A stretch of 64,000 nt of DNA from assembly GCF_003014555.1 (NCBI RefSeq), contig NZ_PYGE01000003.1, positions 1-64,000 of the forward strand. Reading direction: 5' to 3'. The notes beneath the pieces are model-generated. The model searched no databases. It was not told the origin of the DNA and saw only the letters and a program-made list of their open reading frames with translations. This DNA comes from Haloactinopolyspora alba. Lineage in GTDB: Bacteria > Actinomycetota > Actinomycetes > Jiangellales > Jiangellaceae. The stretch's first letter is position 1. Every line of letters starts with the position of its first letter. Both the position numbers and the translations under genes were made by a program. Shown here piece after piece: positions 15,758 through 25,601 of this stretch.

Positions 15758-18700
15758 TCACCGGATCCGCACCCGGTGCACACCTCCGTTCACGGTCCCG
15801 GCGAACAGCCACCGCCCGTCCGGGCCGGCCTGCAGCGAGACGACGTCCAGGTTCTGCAGACCACCGGAGACGTTCACCCAGCTACGCCCGCCGTCCGTGC
15901 TTCGCAGGACACCGCGGCCGCCCTTGACCAGGCCGTTCGCGGCGTACGATCCGGTCGCCGCGTACCAGACGTCGCGGTCGCGGGGCGACACCTCGAGATC
16001 GGTGACCCGCATCGGCAGCGAACCGCTGTCGGCCGTCTCGAACGTCTCACCGCCGTCCGTGCTCACCCGGATCCGCGCTCCGGCGGCGACGACGCGCGAA
16101 CCGGACACCTCCACCGCCGTGACCTGGCCGTCGGCGACCTTGTGCACCGTGTGCCCGAAGTCGTCGCTGCGGTAGAGCCCGGACTCGCTGCCCAGCCAGA
16201 GCCGGCCGGGCTCGGTCGGCTCTGCGGCGACGGCGGTGAAGCCCTGCGGGTGGTAGAGCTTGCGCCACGTCGCGCCGCCGTCGCGGGTCACGTACAGCCC
16301 GGCGCCGAGGAGGCTCCAGAACGGCACCACCACCCGGTCCGGGTCCGCCGGCGCGACCGCGATGTCGTGCGGCACCTCTGTCGTGCGTCCGCGCACGTCC
16401 CACGTCTGTCCGCCGTCGGTGCTGCGGTAGACCCAGAAGTGGGACAGCGCGTCCTTGCGCACCTTCCACACCGTGGAGGGATCGTGCTGGGACACCGCGA
16501 GCTGCCCGACCCTCGTCCCGGTGTGCGACTCGGCCCCGGACAGGCCCCATTCGGCGACGTCCGGCTCCAGTTTGGGCCGCGACGGCAGTTCGGTGTCGTA
16601 CACGTCCGAGTCGGTCCCGGCCAGCAGCGTCGGCGTGCCGTCGCGCTCGACGACCTCGAGGTCGTACGGCGTGGTGCCCTGCACGCCGATCCGCCGTGGG
16701 TCGGAACCGTCGGTGCCGGTCCGGAACAGCCCCGCGCCCGGCGACGACCACAGCAGGCCGTCGCCCCACGCGGTGACGTCGTTCTCGACCGCTCCGGTCA
16801 CGGGCTCCGGGACGGTGCTCCACGAGCGGGCGTGGTCCCGGCCGACGTGCTGGTGCTCACGGTAGGTCGTCACGACGACGTCGGCGCCGCTCATCACGAT
16901 GTCCATGGCGCCGCCGCCGGGCACGTCGTAGAGCTGCCGCCACGTCGCACCGCCGTCACGCGTACCCACGACGGTGTCGTCGCCGGTCAGCACCGCCACC
17001 AGCCGCGCGTCGGCGACGAGCCCGTCGACGCTGCCGTCGCCCGCGTCGTACACCTGCTCCGTCGCCGTCGGCTCCCCGGAGACCAGCCCGCGCACGGCGA
17101 GCACGCCGTCGCGATGCGCGAGGAACACGTCGTCACCACCGACGGCCGCGCCGGCGAGCTCGCTGCCCGCGGCGTTGGGGTACGACGACCAGGTGTCGCC
17201 GCCGTCGCGGCTGACCAGCAGCGACTCCGCGGTCACCGCGATCAGCACCTCGGTGTCCGGGTCGCTGAGCAGTTCGATGACGTGCACGTCCGGCAGGTCG
17301 AGCGTCTTCCACGTGTCGCCGCCGTCGTGGGTGCGCAGCACCCGGCCGGTGTAGGTGGGGTCGAGAAGGACGTCGAAGAACCCGCCGGTGGAGCCGTTGA
17401 CGGCGTACCACATGGTGCCGGGGTCGTCGGCGTCCACCACGATCTCGCCGGTTCCGCCTGCGACCGGCAGCCGGGTGTGCTGCGTCCAGGTGGCGCCGCG
17501 GTCGTCGGTGGTCCACGGTCCGGCCTCCAGGTACTGGGTGACCGCCGCGGCGTCGGGATCGGCCGGTGTGGTGGCGATGCGGCCCGATGCGCCGTTCGGC
17601 CCGATCGGCTGCCACCGTACCGGGCTGTTCGACGGTCCCGGGGGGTCGGCGACCTCGAACGAGCCGCTGCCGCGCAGGCCCAGCCCGTCCGCCGTGGTCG
17701 CGGCGGCGTCCACCGTGTAGGCGCCGGCGTGCCGGCCGGTCAGCTCGGCGCGGTACCAGTCGCCGTGATCGTGCTCGGCGGTGACCTCGTAGCCACGGCC
17801 CTTCGGCGGCGTCACCGTCAACGTCGGCGGCTCGGCCAGCGGCACCGGGCTCCACACGAACGCCTCCGACGCGCCGTCGCTCGGATCGGGTGAGGTCCGC
17901 ACCACCAGCGGCCGCGCCGCCAGGAGGTACGGCACCCGCAGCCGCGTGCCGTCGTCGCCCACCCGGCCGACCACCCAGCCGGACAGGTCGGCTTCGCGCG
18001 TCGGCGTCGCGGCGGACACGGACACCCGCACCTCGGCCTGGCCGCCCGCAGGGATGCGGACAGTGGCGGGCTCGACCGTCGCCGTGCCGGCACTGCCCGG
18101 GGCCGCCCGGGTGTCCAGCGCCACATCGGCGGGCTCGTCGCCGTGGTTGCGCAGCACGACGGTGCCGCTGCCCCGTACCCGCGGACCGGACAGGTCAGCC
18201 AGCCCCATCGACACCGACGCGGGATCGGCCACGACGTCCGCGGACGCCGCCGCGGCCACGTCGAGCCGCCCGGCCCCGGCCGTCGCCGGCCCCACGCCTT
18301 CGACGGCCTTCGCCGACCCGACCAGGCGCGAGCCCACGTCGGCGACGGTGGCCTCCGGATGCAACTGCCGCACCAAGGCGGCCGCGCCGGCGACGTGTGG
18401 ACCGGCCATGCTGGTACCGGACAGCCGGTACACGCCCGGCTCCCACTGCGCCAGCGGCCACGTCGAGCGGATCTCGACTCCGGGAGCGACCAGGTCCGGC
18501 TTCAGCTCGTACTCGTCCGTCGGGCCCCGCGAGCTGAACCCGGCGATCCGGTCGGTGACATCCTCACCCGAGACCGCGATGCGCACGGTGCCGTCGGCGA
18601 GGTCTCGGCTGAGCCGGCTCCACTGGGTGGCTCGCAGGCCCATCACCACGATCCGGTCCATCCGGAAGCTGTCGCCGGACTCGGCGCCACGCAACGGCAC

Positions 18701-20128
18701 GTCGACGGTCCCGGGCTCGGTGCCGTCCGACAGCACGGGCTCGCGGCTGCCGGCGCCCGCGACGACCGGGCCGCTCGAGCCGCCGCTGTAGGCCAGCAGC
18801 GCGATGGCTCCGCGCTCCTCGGCCAACCGTGCCTGGTCGATCAGCGCCGGGCTGACGTTCGCCATGCCCCTCGGTACACGTGCGCGGTAGGCGACGACCT
18901 TCCCGGTCACGTCGCCGACGCGGTCGTAGTCCTCGGCCGTGCCGTCGCCGACGTCCACCAGCTCGCCGGTCAGCGTCTGCTCCGGAGGGGAGGCGGAGTA
19001 CGGCGCGCGGAACGCCTGGATCGGCTCCTCGCGCGGCTCGACCATCCGCGCCGACGGCACGCTGAGTCCGCTGGCCGACGCGCCCACGGCCACGACGCCG
19101 TCGGCGATCGCGGGGCTGGTCACGGTGTGCGCGCCGGGGCCGGCGTTGCCGGCAGCGGCCACCACGACCACACCCGCCTCGGTCGCGGCGGTGGCGGCGA
19201 GACCGATCGGGTCGGTGCCGTCTCCGGGGCTACCCAGGCTCAGGTTGACGACGTCGGCGCGGTGCGGGTTCGCCGGATCCACGGCATCCTCGAGCCCGGC
19301 GATCACGTCCGACTCGTAACCCCCGCCGCCGGCGTCCAGGACCTTGTACGCGGTGAGCCGTGCGTCCGGTGCCACGCCGGTGACGTCACCGTCGCCGGCG
19401 ATGATGCCCGCGACGTGAGTGCCGTGCCCGTTGTCGTCCATCGGGTCGGCGTCGCCGTTGACGTAGTCGTGCCCGGCCACGACCTTGTTCCCGGGGCCGA
19501 AGGCGCCGCCCAGCGACGGGTTCGTGTAGTCGATGCCCGAGTCCAGGACGGCCACCGTCGTGCCGGCACCACGCGCGGGCGTGCCGTCGGCGTCGGCACG
19601 CTGCCACACCTCCGGCGCGCCCACCAGCGGCACGCTGACGTCGGTGGCGCTGCGGACCCGTCCGTCGGGCACGACGTCGGCCACGCCGGGCAGCGCCTCC
19701 AGCCGCCGCACGTCCGCCTCGGCGACGGTCATCGCGACGGCGTCGACGAGGTCGGTGAACTCGTGCCGGGTCCGGGCCCGCACGCCCGCGTCCGCGGCGG
19801 CGGCGAGCAGCTCACGGTGGGCGGCGCGCAGCTCGGCACGGTGCGCGGACACCTCGGCGGCCAGGTCGCGCGCCGCGGCGTGCGTCAGACCGCCCGGCCC
19901 GTCGGCCATCGCGTCGGCACCGGCCGCACCGAGGGCCGGCTCGCCGTCCATCACCACGATGACGCGGCGCTGCTCCGGTTCGTCCTGGGCGTGTGATGCG
20001 GGCGGAGTCCCGGACGCCGCCGGTGACAGGCCCGCCGCCACCAGCGCGACCACGGCGCTCGCGCCCAGTCCGAACCGCAGGCGTCGTGAGCGGCGCGCGA
20101 CTCCGGCGGACGTGGTGTCTCGATGCAT
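15758..20128 (-). CDS. Secreted subtilisin-like protease with C-terminal Asp-box propeller
   Basis: A 1456-residue exported S8 peptidase. A signal peptide (about 1-40) and an inhibitor-like propeptide (about 53-160) precede the catalytic domain. The triad is D196 in AVLDSGID, H235 in NGHGTHVAG and S573 in GTSMAGPHVA, with oxyanion N328 in AAAGNAGPG. A PA-type insertion occupies about 385-520 between N328 and the serine. Beta-sandwich domains follow to about 860. The last 600 residues hold about ten Asp-box units, such as SRDGGDTWSS, TRDGGATWRQ, STDGGQTWDV and STDGGRSWVN, as in sialidase or VPS10-type propellers. The fusion suggests targeting to a glycan or protein surface. A TrmB/LuxR-type regulator gene is divergent. 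Confidence 0.93.
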   Translation of the reverse strand: MHRDTTSAGVARRSRRLRFGLGASAVVALVAAGLSPAASGTPPASHAQDEPEQRRVIVVMDGEPALGAAGADAMADGPGGLTHAAARDLAAEVSAHRAELRAAHRELLAAAADAGVRARTRHEFTDLVDAVAMTVAEADVRRLEALPGVADVVPDGRVRSATDVSVPLVGAPEVWQRADADGTPARGAGTTVAVLDSGIDYTNPSLGGAFGPGNKVVAGHDYVNGDADPMDDNGHGTHVAGIIAGDGDVTGVAPDARLTAYKVLDAGGGGYESDVIAGLEDAVDPANPHRADVVNLSLGSPGDGTDPIGLAATAATEAGVVVVAAAGNAGPGAHTVTSPAIADGVVAVGASASGLSVPSARMVEPREEPIQAFRAPYSASPPEQTLTGELVDVGDGTAEDYDRVGDVTGKVVAYRARVPRGMANVSPALIDQARLAEERGAIALLAYSGGSSGPVVAGAGSREPVLSDGTEPGTVDVPLRGAESGDSFRMDRIVVMGLRATQWSRLSRDLADGTVRIAVSGEDVTDRIAGFSSRGPTDEYELKPDLVAPGVEIRSTWPLAQWEPGVYRLSGTSMAGPHVAGAAALVRQLHPEATVADVGSRLVGSAKAVEGVGPATAGAGRLDVAAAASADVVADPASVSMGLADLSGPRVRGSGTVVLRNHGDEPADVALDTRAAPGSAGTATVEPATVRIPAGGQAEVRVSVSAATPTREADLSGWVVGRVGDDGTRLRVPYLLAARPLVVRTSPDPSDGASEAFVWSPVPLAEPPTLTVTPPKGRGYEVTAEHDHGDWYRAELTGRHAGAYTVDAAATTADGLGLRGSGSFEVADPPGPSNSPVRWQPIGPNGASGRIATTPADPDAAAVTQYLEAGPWTTDDRGATWTQHTRLPVAGGTGEIVVDADDPGTMWYAVNGSTGGFFDVLLDPTYTGRVLRTHDGGDTWKTLDLPDVHVIELLSDPDTEVLIAVTAESLLVSRDGGDTWSSYPNAAGSELAGAAVGGDDVFLAHRDGVLAVRGLVSGEPTATEQVYDAGDGSVDGLVADARLVAVLTGDDTVVGTRDGGATWRQLYDVPGGGAMDIVMSGADVVVTTYREHQHVGRDHARSWSTVPEPVTGAVENDVTAWGDGLLWSSPGAGLFRTGTDGSDPRRIGVQGTTPYDLEVVERDGTPTLLAGTDSDVYDTELPSRPKLEPDVAEWGLSGAESHTGTRVGQLAVSQHDPSTVWKVRKDALSHFWVYRSTDGGQTWDVRGRTTEVPHDIAVAPADPDRVVVPFWSLLGAGLYVTRDGGATWRKLYHPQGFTAVAAEPTEPGRLWLGSESGLYRSDDFGHTVHKVADGQVTAVEVSGSRVVAAGARIRVSTDGGETFETADSGSLPMRVTDLEVSPRDRDVWYAATGSYAANGLVKGGRGVLRSTDGGRSWVNVSGGLQNLDVVSLQAGPDGRWLFAGTVNGGVHRVRIR

Positions 20129-20146
20129 GGTGCTCCCGTACGTCGG

Positions 20147-20193
20147 ACCACGGTCAGGGCGTTCCGTGGTGATTAGACCAATTCGTACTGGTC
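20147..20193. promoter_or_regulatory. Two adjacent inverted repeats between protease and regulator
   Basis: ACCACGG (20147-20153) and CCGTGGT (20164-20170) enclose 10 bases. Six bases further on, GACCA (20176-20180) and TGGTC (20189-20193) enclose 8. Both lie in the divergent region near the protease start. They are candidate sites for the adjacent regulator. The arms are short, so chance is possible. Confidence 0.4.
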
Positions 20194-20263
20194 GCGATCA
20201 TGACACCGCAACGGATCTTCCGGCCGCTTGCGGCCATTGGCACCGTGCGGCCACACTCCGCTC

Positions 20264-21283
20264 GTGACCGGACACGAGCGTGACCTCGACACCGACGACG
20301 GCGCGGCCGGGACCGAACCCGGTGCCGCGACGGACGGTCCGCTGACTCTCGCGCCGGTCGGCGTCTCGTCCTTCGACGAACAGGTCTACCGCGCGCTGCT
20401 CACCCGCACGGACGCGACACCCGCCGGTCTCGCCGAGCAGCTCGGCCAGCCGGAGGCGCGGGTGGATCGTGCGTTCGGCCGGCTGCGCGAACACGGGCTC
20501 GTCACCCGGATGGCCGGACGGCGCCGCCGCTACACCGCCGTCGACCCGGAGTCGGCGGTCGAAGCGATGGTCCGTGACCGCAGCAGCGAACTCGACCGGG
20601 TCCGCGGTTCGGCCCTGGCGCTGTCGTCGATGTTCCACGCCGTGCGCCGCCGCGCCGGTGGCGGCGGCACCGTCGAGATGCTGAACGGCCCCGAGGAGCT
20701 CGGGCGCTGGTTCGTCCGCCTGCAGCACCAGGTCCGCGACGAGATGCTGGTCCTGGACCGTCCGCCGTACGCCCTCGCCGCGACGAACCCGGTCGAGCCG
20801 GTCAGCCTCGGCCACGGCGTGCGGTGGCGGGCGATCTACGCGCCGGAGGCGCTCGAGGTGGCCGGCGCGCTCGACGAGGTGCAGGCACTGGCCGCCCGGG
20901 GTGAGCAGGGACGCGTGCTGCCCGGCCTGCCGCTCAAGCTCGCGATCGCCGACCGTCGCATCGCCGTGCTCCCCCTCGACCTGGACGTCGAGCACGCCCA
21001 GGCGGCCGTGGTCCGCGAGTCCACGCTGCTGACCGCGCTGCTCGAGCTGTTCGAGCTGTACTGGCGGCAGGCGCAGCCGATCGGGGTCGAGGCCGGGACC
21101 CGTACCGACGACCGGCAGCTGGCACAGCTGCTGGCCACAGGGCTGACCGACAGCGCCATCGCGCGCCAGCTCGGGCTGTCCACGCGCACCATGCGGCGGC
21201 GCACCCGGGCGCTGTACGACGAGCTTCAGGCCACCAACCGGTTCCAGGCCGGCGTCCAGGCGGCCCGGCGCGGCTGGCTGTGA
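20264..21283 (+). CDS. TrmB/LuxR-type two-HTH transcriptional regulator
   Basis: A 339-residue regulator. The N-terminal winged helix (about 30-90, FDEQVYRALLTRTDATPAGL and RLREHGLVTR) resembles TrmB domains. A central sensor-like part of about 180 residues follows, and a C-terminal LuxR-type helix-turn-helix: LATGLTDSAIARQLGLSTRT. The start is the GTG twelve codons into the open frame. Similar proteins in Streptomyces lie beside subtilase genes, and this one is divergent from the large S8 protease gene, so it probably controls it. No phosphorylation domain is seen; the signal is unknown. Confidence 0.85.
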   Translation: MTGHERDLDTDDGAAGTEPGAATDGPLTLAPVGVSSFDEQVYRALLTRTDATPAGLAEQLGQPEARVDRAFGRLREHGLVTRMAGRRRRYTAVDPESAVEAMVRDRSSELDRVRGSALALSSMFHAVRRRAGGGGTVEMLNGPEELGRWFVRLQHQVRDEMLVLDRPPYALAATNPVEPVSLGHGVRWRAIYAPEALEVAGALDEVQALAARGEQGRVLPGLPLKLAIADRRIAVLPLDLDVEHAQAAVVRESTLLTALLELFELYWRQAQPIGVEAGTRTDDRQLAQLLATGLTDSAIARQLGLSTRTMRRRTRALYDELQATNRFQAGVQAARRGWL

Positions 21284-21375
21284 GCCCCTCGCCCCACCCG
21301 GTCCCCCGACCGGGGGAACCGGCTCCACCACCACGGGGACGCCGGCCCGGGTAGCGCCGCGAGAGAGTCGGCCCC

Positions 21376-22392
21376 ATGACCGCGCACCGCTACGCCACGA
21401 CATCACCCCGATCCAGCCCGCCGGCGCCGGGCCGCCGGCCCAACCGGTTCGCGGTCGCCGCCGTCGCGGTGATCACCGGCTACGCCCTCGTGCGGACCTC
21501 GTGGCAGCTCAACGGCGCACCGGGCAACCTGTCGCCGATCGGCGGCGACCTGGTGGGCATCACCGGCTGGGGCGCGGTCGTTCTGTGCGCCGCGGCCGCG
21601 GTGCTGGCGGCCGCGCTGGCGCCGGGCCGCTCCACCGGCGCCGCGGGCCGTCTGCTGCGGCCCGCGGCGGTGCTCGCGAGCCTGGCGATGGTCACGGCCG
21701 GTGCGATGGCGCTGCTCGACGTCGTCGGCGCGGCGTTACCGGGGCTGGGGCTGGAGTTCTACCCCGTCGGCGCGCTGTCCCGCGCCGCCTGTGTCGGCGG
21801 TGGGGTGCTGTTGCTGCTGGCCGTGCGGGCGGACCTGCGGGCGGGGCACGCGCTGTGCTCCGCCTGCGGACGGCTGTGGCGGTTCACCGCCGCGCTCGAC
21901 CACACGCCGGCCTGGGCACGGATCGCGGCGTACGTGTCCTTGGCGGGGTGCCTGACCCGGGTCGTGGCCCAGCTCGCCGTCGGCATGGACAAGTCGCCGC
22001 TGGAGTCGGGCGCGTCAGTCCTGGTGTTCGAGGCCGGGTTCCTGCTGGCAGGCACGGTGCTGCCGTTGGCGCAGGCCCACCGGTGGGGGCGGGTGTGGCC
22101 ACGGTGGGTGCCGGCGCTGGGCGGACGGCCCGTTCCGCGGCGGCTGGTCCTGTGGCCCGGCGTCGGGGTCGCCGCCGGGATCACCGTGTACTTCGGGTTC
22201 GTACAGGTCCAGATGGTGCTGGAGCGGCTCGCGGGGCGGAACCCGTTCCCACCGGGGGACGGTGTGGCGCTGCCGGAGGCGTTCTTCTGGGTGGCCGTTC
22301 CCGCGTATCTGACCTGGGGCGTCGGCCTGGGTGTCGCGGCACTCGGATACCACCGGCGGACCAAACGACGCTGCCCGGTCTGCGCGAGGTGA
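21376..22392 (+). CDS. Multi-pass membrane protein with two CxxC motifs
   Basis: A 338-residue integral membrane protein with about eight hydrophobic segments after a 25-residue Pro/Arg-rich N-terminus. Two cytosolic-looking CxxC pairs stand out: CSACGR near residue 160, and CPVCAR as the last six residues. They could together bind zinc or form a redox pair. I recognise no enzyme family. It follows the protease regulator by 92 bases on the same strand and is convergent with the AlkB-like gene, 22 bases away. A link to the protease system is possible but unproven. Confidence 0.75.
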   Translation: MTAHRYATTSPRSSPPAPGRRPNRFAVAAVAVITGYALVRTSWQLNGAPGNLSPIGGDLVGITGWGAVVLCAAAAVLAAALAPGRSTGAAGRLLRPAAVLASLAMVTAGAMALLDVVGAALPGLGLEFYPVGALSRAACVGGGVLLLLAVRADLRAGHALCSACGRLWRFTAALDHTPAWARIAAYVSLAGCLTRVVAQLAVGMDKSPLESGASVLVFEAGFLLAGTVLPLAQAHRWGRVWPRWVPALGGRPVPRRLVLWPGVGVAAGITVYFGFVQVQMVLERLAGRNPFPPGDGVALPEAFFWVAVPAYLTWGVGLGVAALGYHRRTKRRCPVCAR

Positions 22393-22414
22393 AGCGCCGC
22401 CGGAGGAACGACCG

Positions 22415-23047
22415 TCAGCGCACTCCGGTCGGGCGGAACTGCACGCTGATGCGCGGGCCGACCGGCTTGGCCGTCTTCGGCACCGCGTGCTCCCACGTGC
22501 GCTGGCACGACCCGCCCATGACGAGCAGGTCGCCGTGCCCTCCGGAGAACCGGACCGTCTCACCGCCGCCGCGCGGACGCAGCAGCAACGTACGCGGCTC
22601 GCCGACGGAGAGGATCGCCACCATGGTGTCCTGGTGCCGGCCGCGCCCGATGCGATCGCCGTGCCAGGCCACACTGTCGCGGCCGTCGCGATAGAAGCAC
22701 AGCCCGGCGGTGGTGAACGCCTCGCCCAGTTCCGCGCGGTAGTGCTCGGTCAACGCGTGTTTGGCTGTGTCGAGCAGCGGGTCCGGCAACGGTTCGCCGG
22801 CGTCGTAGAAGCGGACCAGCCGCGGCACGTCGACGATGCGCTCGTACATCTCGCGCCGCTCGGCCCGCCACGGCACGCCGGCCGCCAGGCGTTCGAACAG
22901 CGCGTCCGACCCGGTGACCCAGCCGCGGCGGAGGTCGACCCACGCACCCGCGCCCAGCTCGGTGCGCTCGACGGCTTCGCCGAGCGCACCGATGCCCGCC
23001 GGCTCGGGCGATTGGTCGAGCAAGGACGCCTGAAATGCCACGGACAT
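22415..23047 (-). CDS. AlkB-like 2-oxoglutarate/Fe(II) dioxygenase
   Basis: A 210-residue AlkB homologue. These enzymes remove methyl lesions from DNA or RNA by oxidation. The iron site is H129-x-D131 in WHGDR and H187 in WEHAVPK; the 2-oxoglutarate salt bridge is R199 in the PRISVQFR strand, with R205 next. SVGEPRTLLLRPRGGG is the usual AlkB core. Length and motif order fit a bacterial AlkB, but no Ada or AlkA gene is near. It lies alone between a convergent membrane-protein gene and NDH-2 on the same strand. Confidence 0.92.
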   Translation of the reverse strand: MSVAFQASLLDQSPEPAGIGALGEAVERTELGAGAWVDLRRGWVTGSDALFERLAAGVPWRAERREMYERIVDVPRLVRFYDAGEPLPDPLLDTAKHALTEHYRAELGEAFTTAGLCFYRDGRDSVAWHGDRIGRGRHQDTMVAILSVGEPRTLLLRPRGGGETVRFSGGHGDLLVMGGSCQRTWEHAVPKTAKPVGPRISVQFRPTGVR

Positions 23048-23157
23048 GCCCCGAACCTACCGCATCTTCGAACTGACGTTCTACCGTCGGTCTCGGGGAC
23101 GGGCGCGGACGCGAGCTCAGGGCGCGGAATCCGCGGAGCAGTGCTCGAACGGCCGCG

Positions 23158-24480
23158 TCAGCGGTGTGCGACGTCGACGAATTCCTCTCGCGGCTCGTGC
23201 AGCTCGCCCAGCGCGACGATCTCGCGCGGGAACGGCACCGCCAGGGACCAGTCGGCGAGGATCCGCGCCTTCCGGTTGACCGTCGGCATGGTCGACAGGT
23301 GGTACAGGCGGTGCAGCAGCCACGCCGGAAAGCCGCGCACCCGGACGCCGTAGATCTCGGCCACGCCGTCGTGCAGTCCGAGAGCGGCGACCGCCCCGGC
23401 GTACACGTGCCGGAAGTTCCGCACCGGCCTCCCCCGCAACTGCGCCACCACGTTGTCCGCCAGGACCTTCGCCTGCCGCACCGCGTGCTGGGCCGTCGGC
23501 GGGCACACGGCGCCGGGCTCGTCGGCGGTCAGGTCCGGCACGGCGGCGCAGTCGCCGGCGCCGAACACCCGGGGGAACCCCTCGACCTGCAGCGTCGCCT
23601 CGCATTGCGCCCGACCGCGCTCGTCCAGCGGCAGGTCCGAGCTCGCGAGCAGCGGATGCGGCGACACCCCGGCGGTCCAGACGATCGTGGCGGCGTCGAA
23701 GTGCGTCCCGTCGTCGAGGACGACCGAGCCGTCCTCCATCGACGAGACGGTCGTCCCCAGCCGGACCTCGATGCCACGCTCGCGCAGCTCGCGCGTCGCG
23801 TAGGCGGCCAACGAGTCGCCGACCTCGGGCATGATGCGGTCCATCGCCTCGACCAGCACCCACCGCATGTCGGACATGTCGACGGAGCCGTAGAACCGCC
23901 GCGCCGCGAACCGGGCCATCTCCTCCAGCCCGCCCAACGCCTCCACGCCGGCGTAGCCGGCCCCGACGAAGACGAACGTCAGCGCCCGGCGGCGCAGCGC
24001 CGGGTCGAGCGTGCTTGCCGCCAGGTCCAGCTGCGCCAGCACGTGGTTGCGCAGGTAGATGGCCTCCTCCACGGTGGTGAACCCGACGCCCTGCTCCCGC
24101 AGGCCGGGCACCGGCAACGTCCTGGTCACCGAGCCGGGCGCTACCACCAGGACGTCGTAGCTCAACTCCTCGACGTGCCCGTCGCCGACGGTCACCCGGA
24201 CCGTGCGCCGCGTCGCGTCGATGGCCGTCGCCGTCGCGGTCAGCACCCGGCAGCGGGACAGCAGCTGGCGCAACGGGGCCACCACGTGCCGCGGCTCGAC
24301 CGAACCGGCGGCCGCGTCCGGCAGCAGCGGCTGGTAGGTCATGTACGGACGCGGGTCGACGACGGTCACCGACGCCTCACCGCGCCGGAGCTTCGCCTGC
24401 AGGCGGCGCGCGGCGTACATGCCGGCGTAGCCCGCGCCGATGATCACGACCCGTTGGCGGCCCTCGGCCGTGGCAGTCAT
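23158..24480 (-). CDS. ndh: Type II NADH dehydrogenase
   Basis: A 440-residue single-subunit NADH:quinone oxidoreductase. The FAD-binding Rossmann motif GAGYAGMYAARRL lies near residue 16 and the NADH-binding motif GAGYAGVEA in the middle. The FAD contact VFGAGDCAA is followed by the quinone-site region PPTAQHAVRQ. The C-terminal amphipathic stretch (GFPAWLLHRLYHLSTMP) would hold it on the membrane surface. It feeds electrons to menaquinone without pumping protons. It is divergent from the DrrA-like gene; nothing in the context suggests a special role. Confidence 0.94.
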   Translation of the reverse strand: MTATAEGRQRVVIIGAGYAGMYAARRLQAKLRRGEASVTVVDPRPYMTYQPLLPDAAAGSVEPRHVVAPLRQLLSRCRVLTATATAIDATRRTVRVTVGDGHVEELSYDVLVVAPGSVTRTLPVPGLREQGVGFTTVEEAIYLRNHVLAQLDLAASTLDPALRRRALTFVFVGAGYAGVEALGGLEEMARFAARRFYGSVDMSDMRWVLVEAMDRIMPEVGDSLAAYATRELRERGIEVRLGTTVSSMEDGSVVLDDGTHFDAATIVWTAGVSPHPLLASSDLPLDERGRAQCEATLQVEGFPRVFGAGDCAAVPDLTADEPGAVCPPTAQHAVRQAKVLADNVVAQLRGRPVRNFRHVYAGAVAALGLHDGVAEIYGVRVRGFPAWLLHRLYHLSTMPTVNRKARILADWSLAVPFPREIVALGELHEPREEFVDVAHR

Positions 24481-24635
24481 CGTCCTCCTCGGGCAGTCGG
24501 TGCTGAGCCGTCGGTTCGACCGGTACCCGCGCGCGGCGGAGCGAAACGACGCCGCGCCGCACCCCGCAGCTATGCTGCGTGCCCTGACAGCCGGCTGTGC
24601 GCGGTCTGCCAGGTCCGTGCAGCACGCTCGGCGCC

Positions 24636-25601
24636 ATGGACGACTACGCGTTCCGGGCCACCGGCCTGGTCAAACGGTTCGGCAAGACGACGGCTCTCGA
24701 CGGGATCGACCTCGCCGCGGAGCCGGGCACCGTGCTCGCGGTGCTCGGGCCCAACGGCGCGGGCAAGACGACCGCCGTCCGCGTCCTCGCCACCCTCCTG
24801 CGCCCGGACGACGGGACGGCGACGGTCGCCGGCTTCGACGTCGTCGACCAGGCCGACGAGGTGCGGCGGCGGATCGGCCTCACCGGCCAGTACGCCTCCG
24901 TCGACGAGGACCTGACCGGCGCGGAGAACCTGACCCTGTTCGGCAGGCTCCTGGACCTGCGCGCGAGCGAGGCGAAGGCCCGGGCGAAGCGGCTGCTCGA
25001 GCAGTTCGAGCTCAGCGACGCCGCCGGGCGACGCGTCTCCACCTACTCCGGCGGCATGCGCCGCCGCCTCGACCTGGCCGCGAGCCTGATCGCCCGGCCG
25101 GGTGTCGTGTTCCTCGACGAGCCGACCACCGGCCTCGACCCGGGCAAGCGCGAGGAGGTGTGGCAGATGATCCGCTCGATGACGCACGACGGCGGAACGG
25201 TCCTGCTCACCACCCAGTACCTGGAGGAGGCCGACGCGCTCGCCGACGACATCACCGTCATCGACCACGGGCGGCTGATCGCGCACGGCACCCCGCCGGA
25301 GCTCAAACAGGTGGTCGGCGGGCAGACGGTCGCCGTCCGGCCGGCGGACGCCCGGCACCTCGACCAGGTCGCGACGATCCTCAGCGCGGCCACCGGCCGC
25401 ACGCCCGACACCGCCGCCCGCGACGTGCTGACCGTTCCCGTCGACGGGGACGCCACGTTCACCGCGATCGTGCGGCGCCTCGAACAGGAGCAGATCGCCG
25501 TCACGGAGCTGTCGCTGCGCCTGCCCAGCCTGGACGAGGTCTTCTTCGCGCTCACCGGCCGGCACACCGACGGCGACCACCAGCAGGAGGCAGCAGCATG
25601 A
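24636..25601 (+). CDS. Drug-exporter ATPase, DrrA type
   Basis: A 321-residue ATPase with Walker A GPNGAGKTT, signature YSGGMRRRLDLA, Walker B VVFLDEPTTGLDP and the switch motif LLTTQYLEEAD, the TQYL form being typical of DrrA/daunorubicin-resistance ATPases. The C-terminal 90 residues match the DrrA regulatory region, with LPSLDEVFFALTG. The ATG chosen skips 13 non-conserved residues of open frame. It overlaps the permease gene by ATGA. The drug or natural product exported is unknown, and no biosynthetic cluster is visible. Confidence 0.93.
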   Translation: MDDYAFRATGLVKRFGKTTALDGIDLAAEPGTVLAVLGPNGAGKTTAVRVLATLLRPDDGTATVAGFDVVDQADEVRRRIGLTGQYASVDEDLTGAENLTLFGRLLDLRASEAKARAKRLLEQFELSDAAGRRVSTYSGGMRRRLDLAASLIARPGVVFLDEPTTGLDPGKREEVWQMIRSMTHDGGTVLLTTQYLEEADALADDITVIDHGRLIAHGTPPELKQVVGGQTVAVRPADARHLDQVATILSAATGRTPDTAARDVLTVPVDGDATFTAIVRRLEQEQIAVTELSLRLPSLDEVFFALTGRHTDGDHQQEAAA

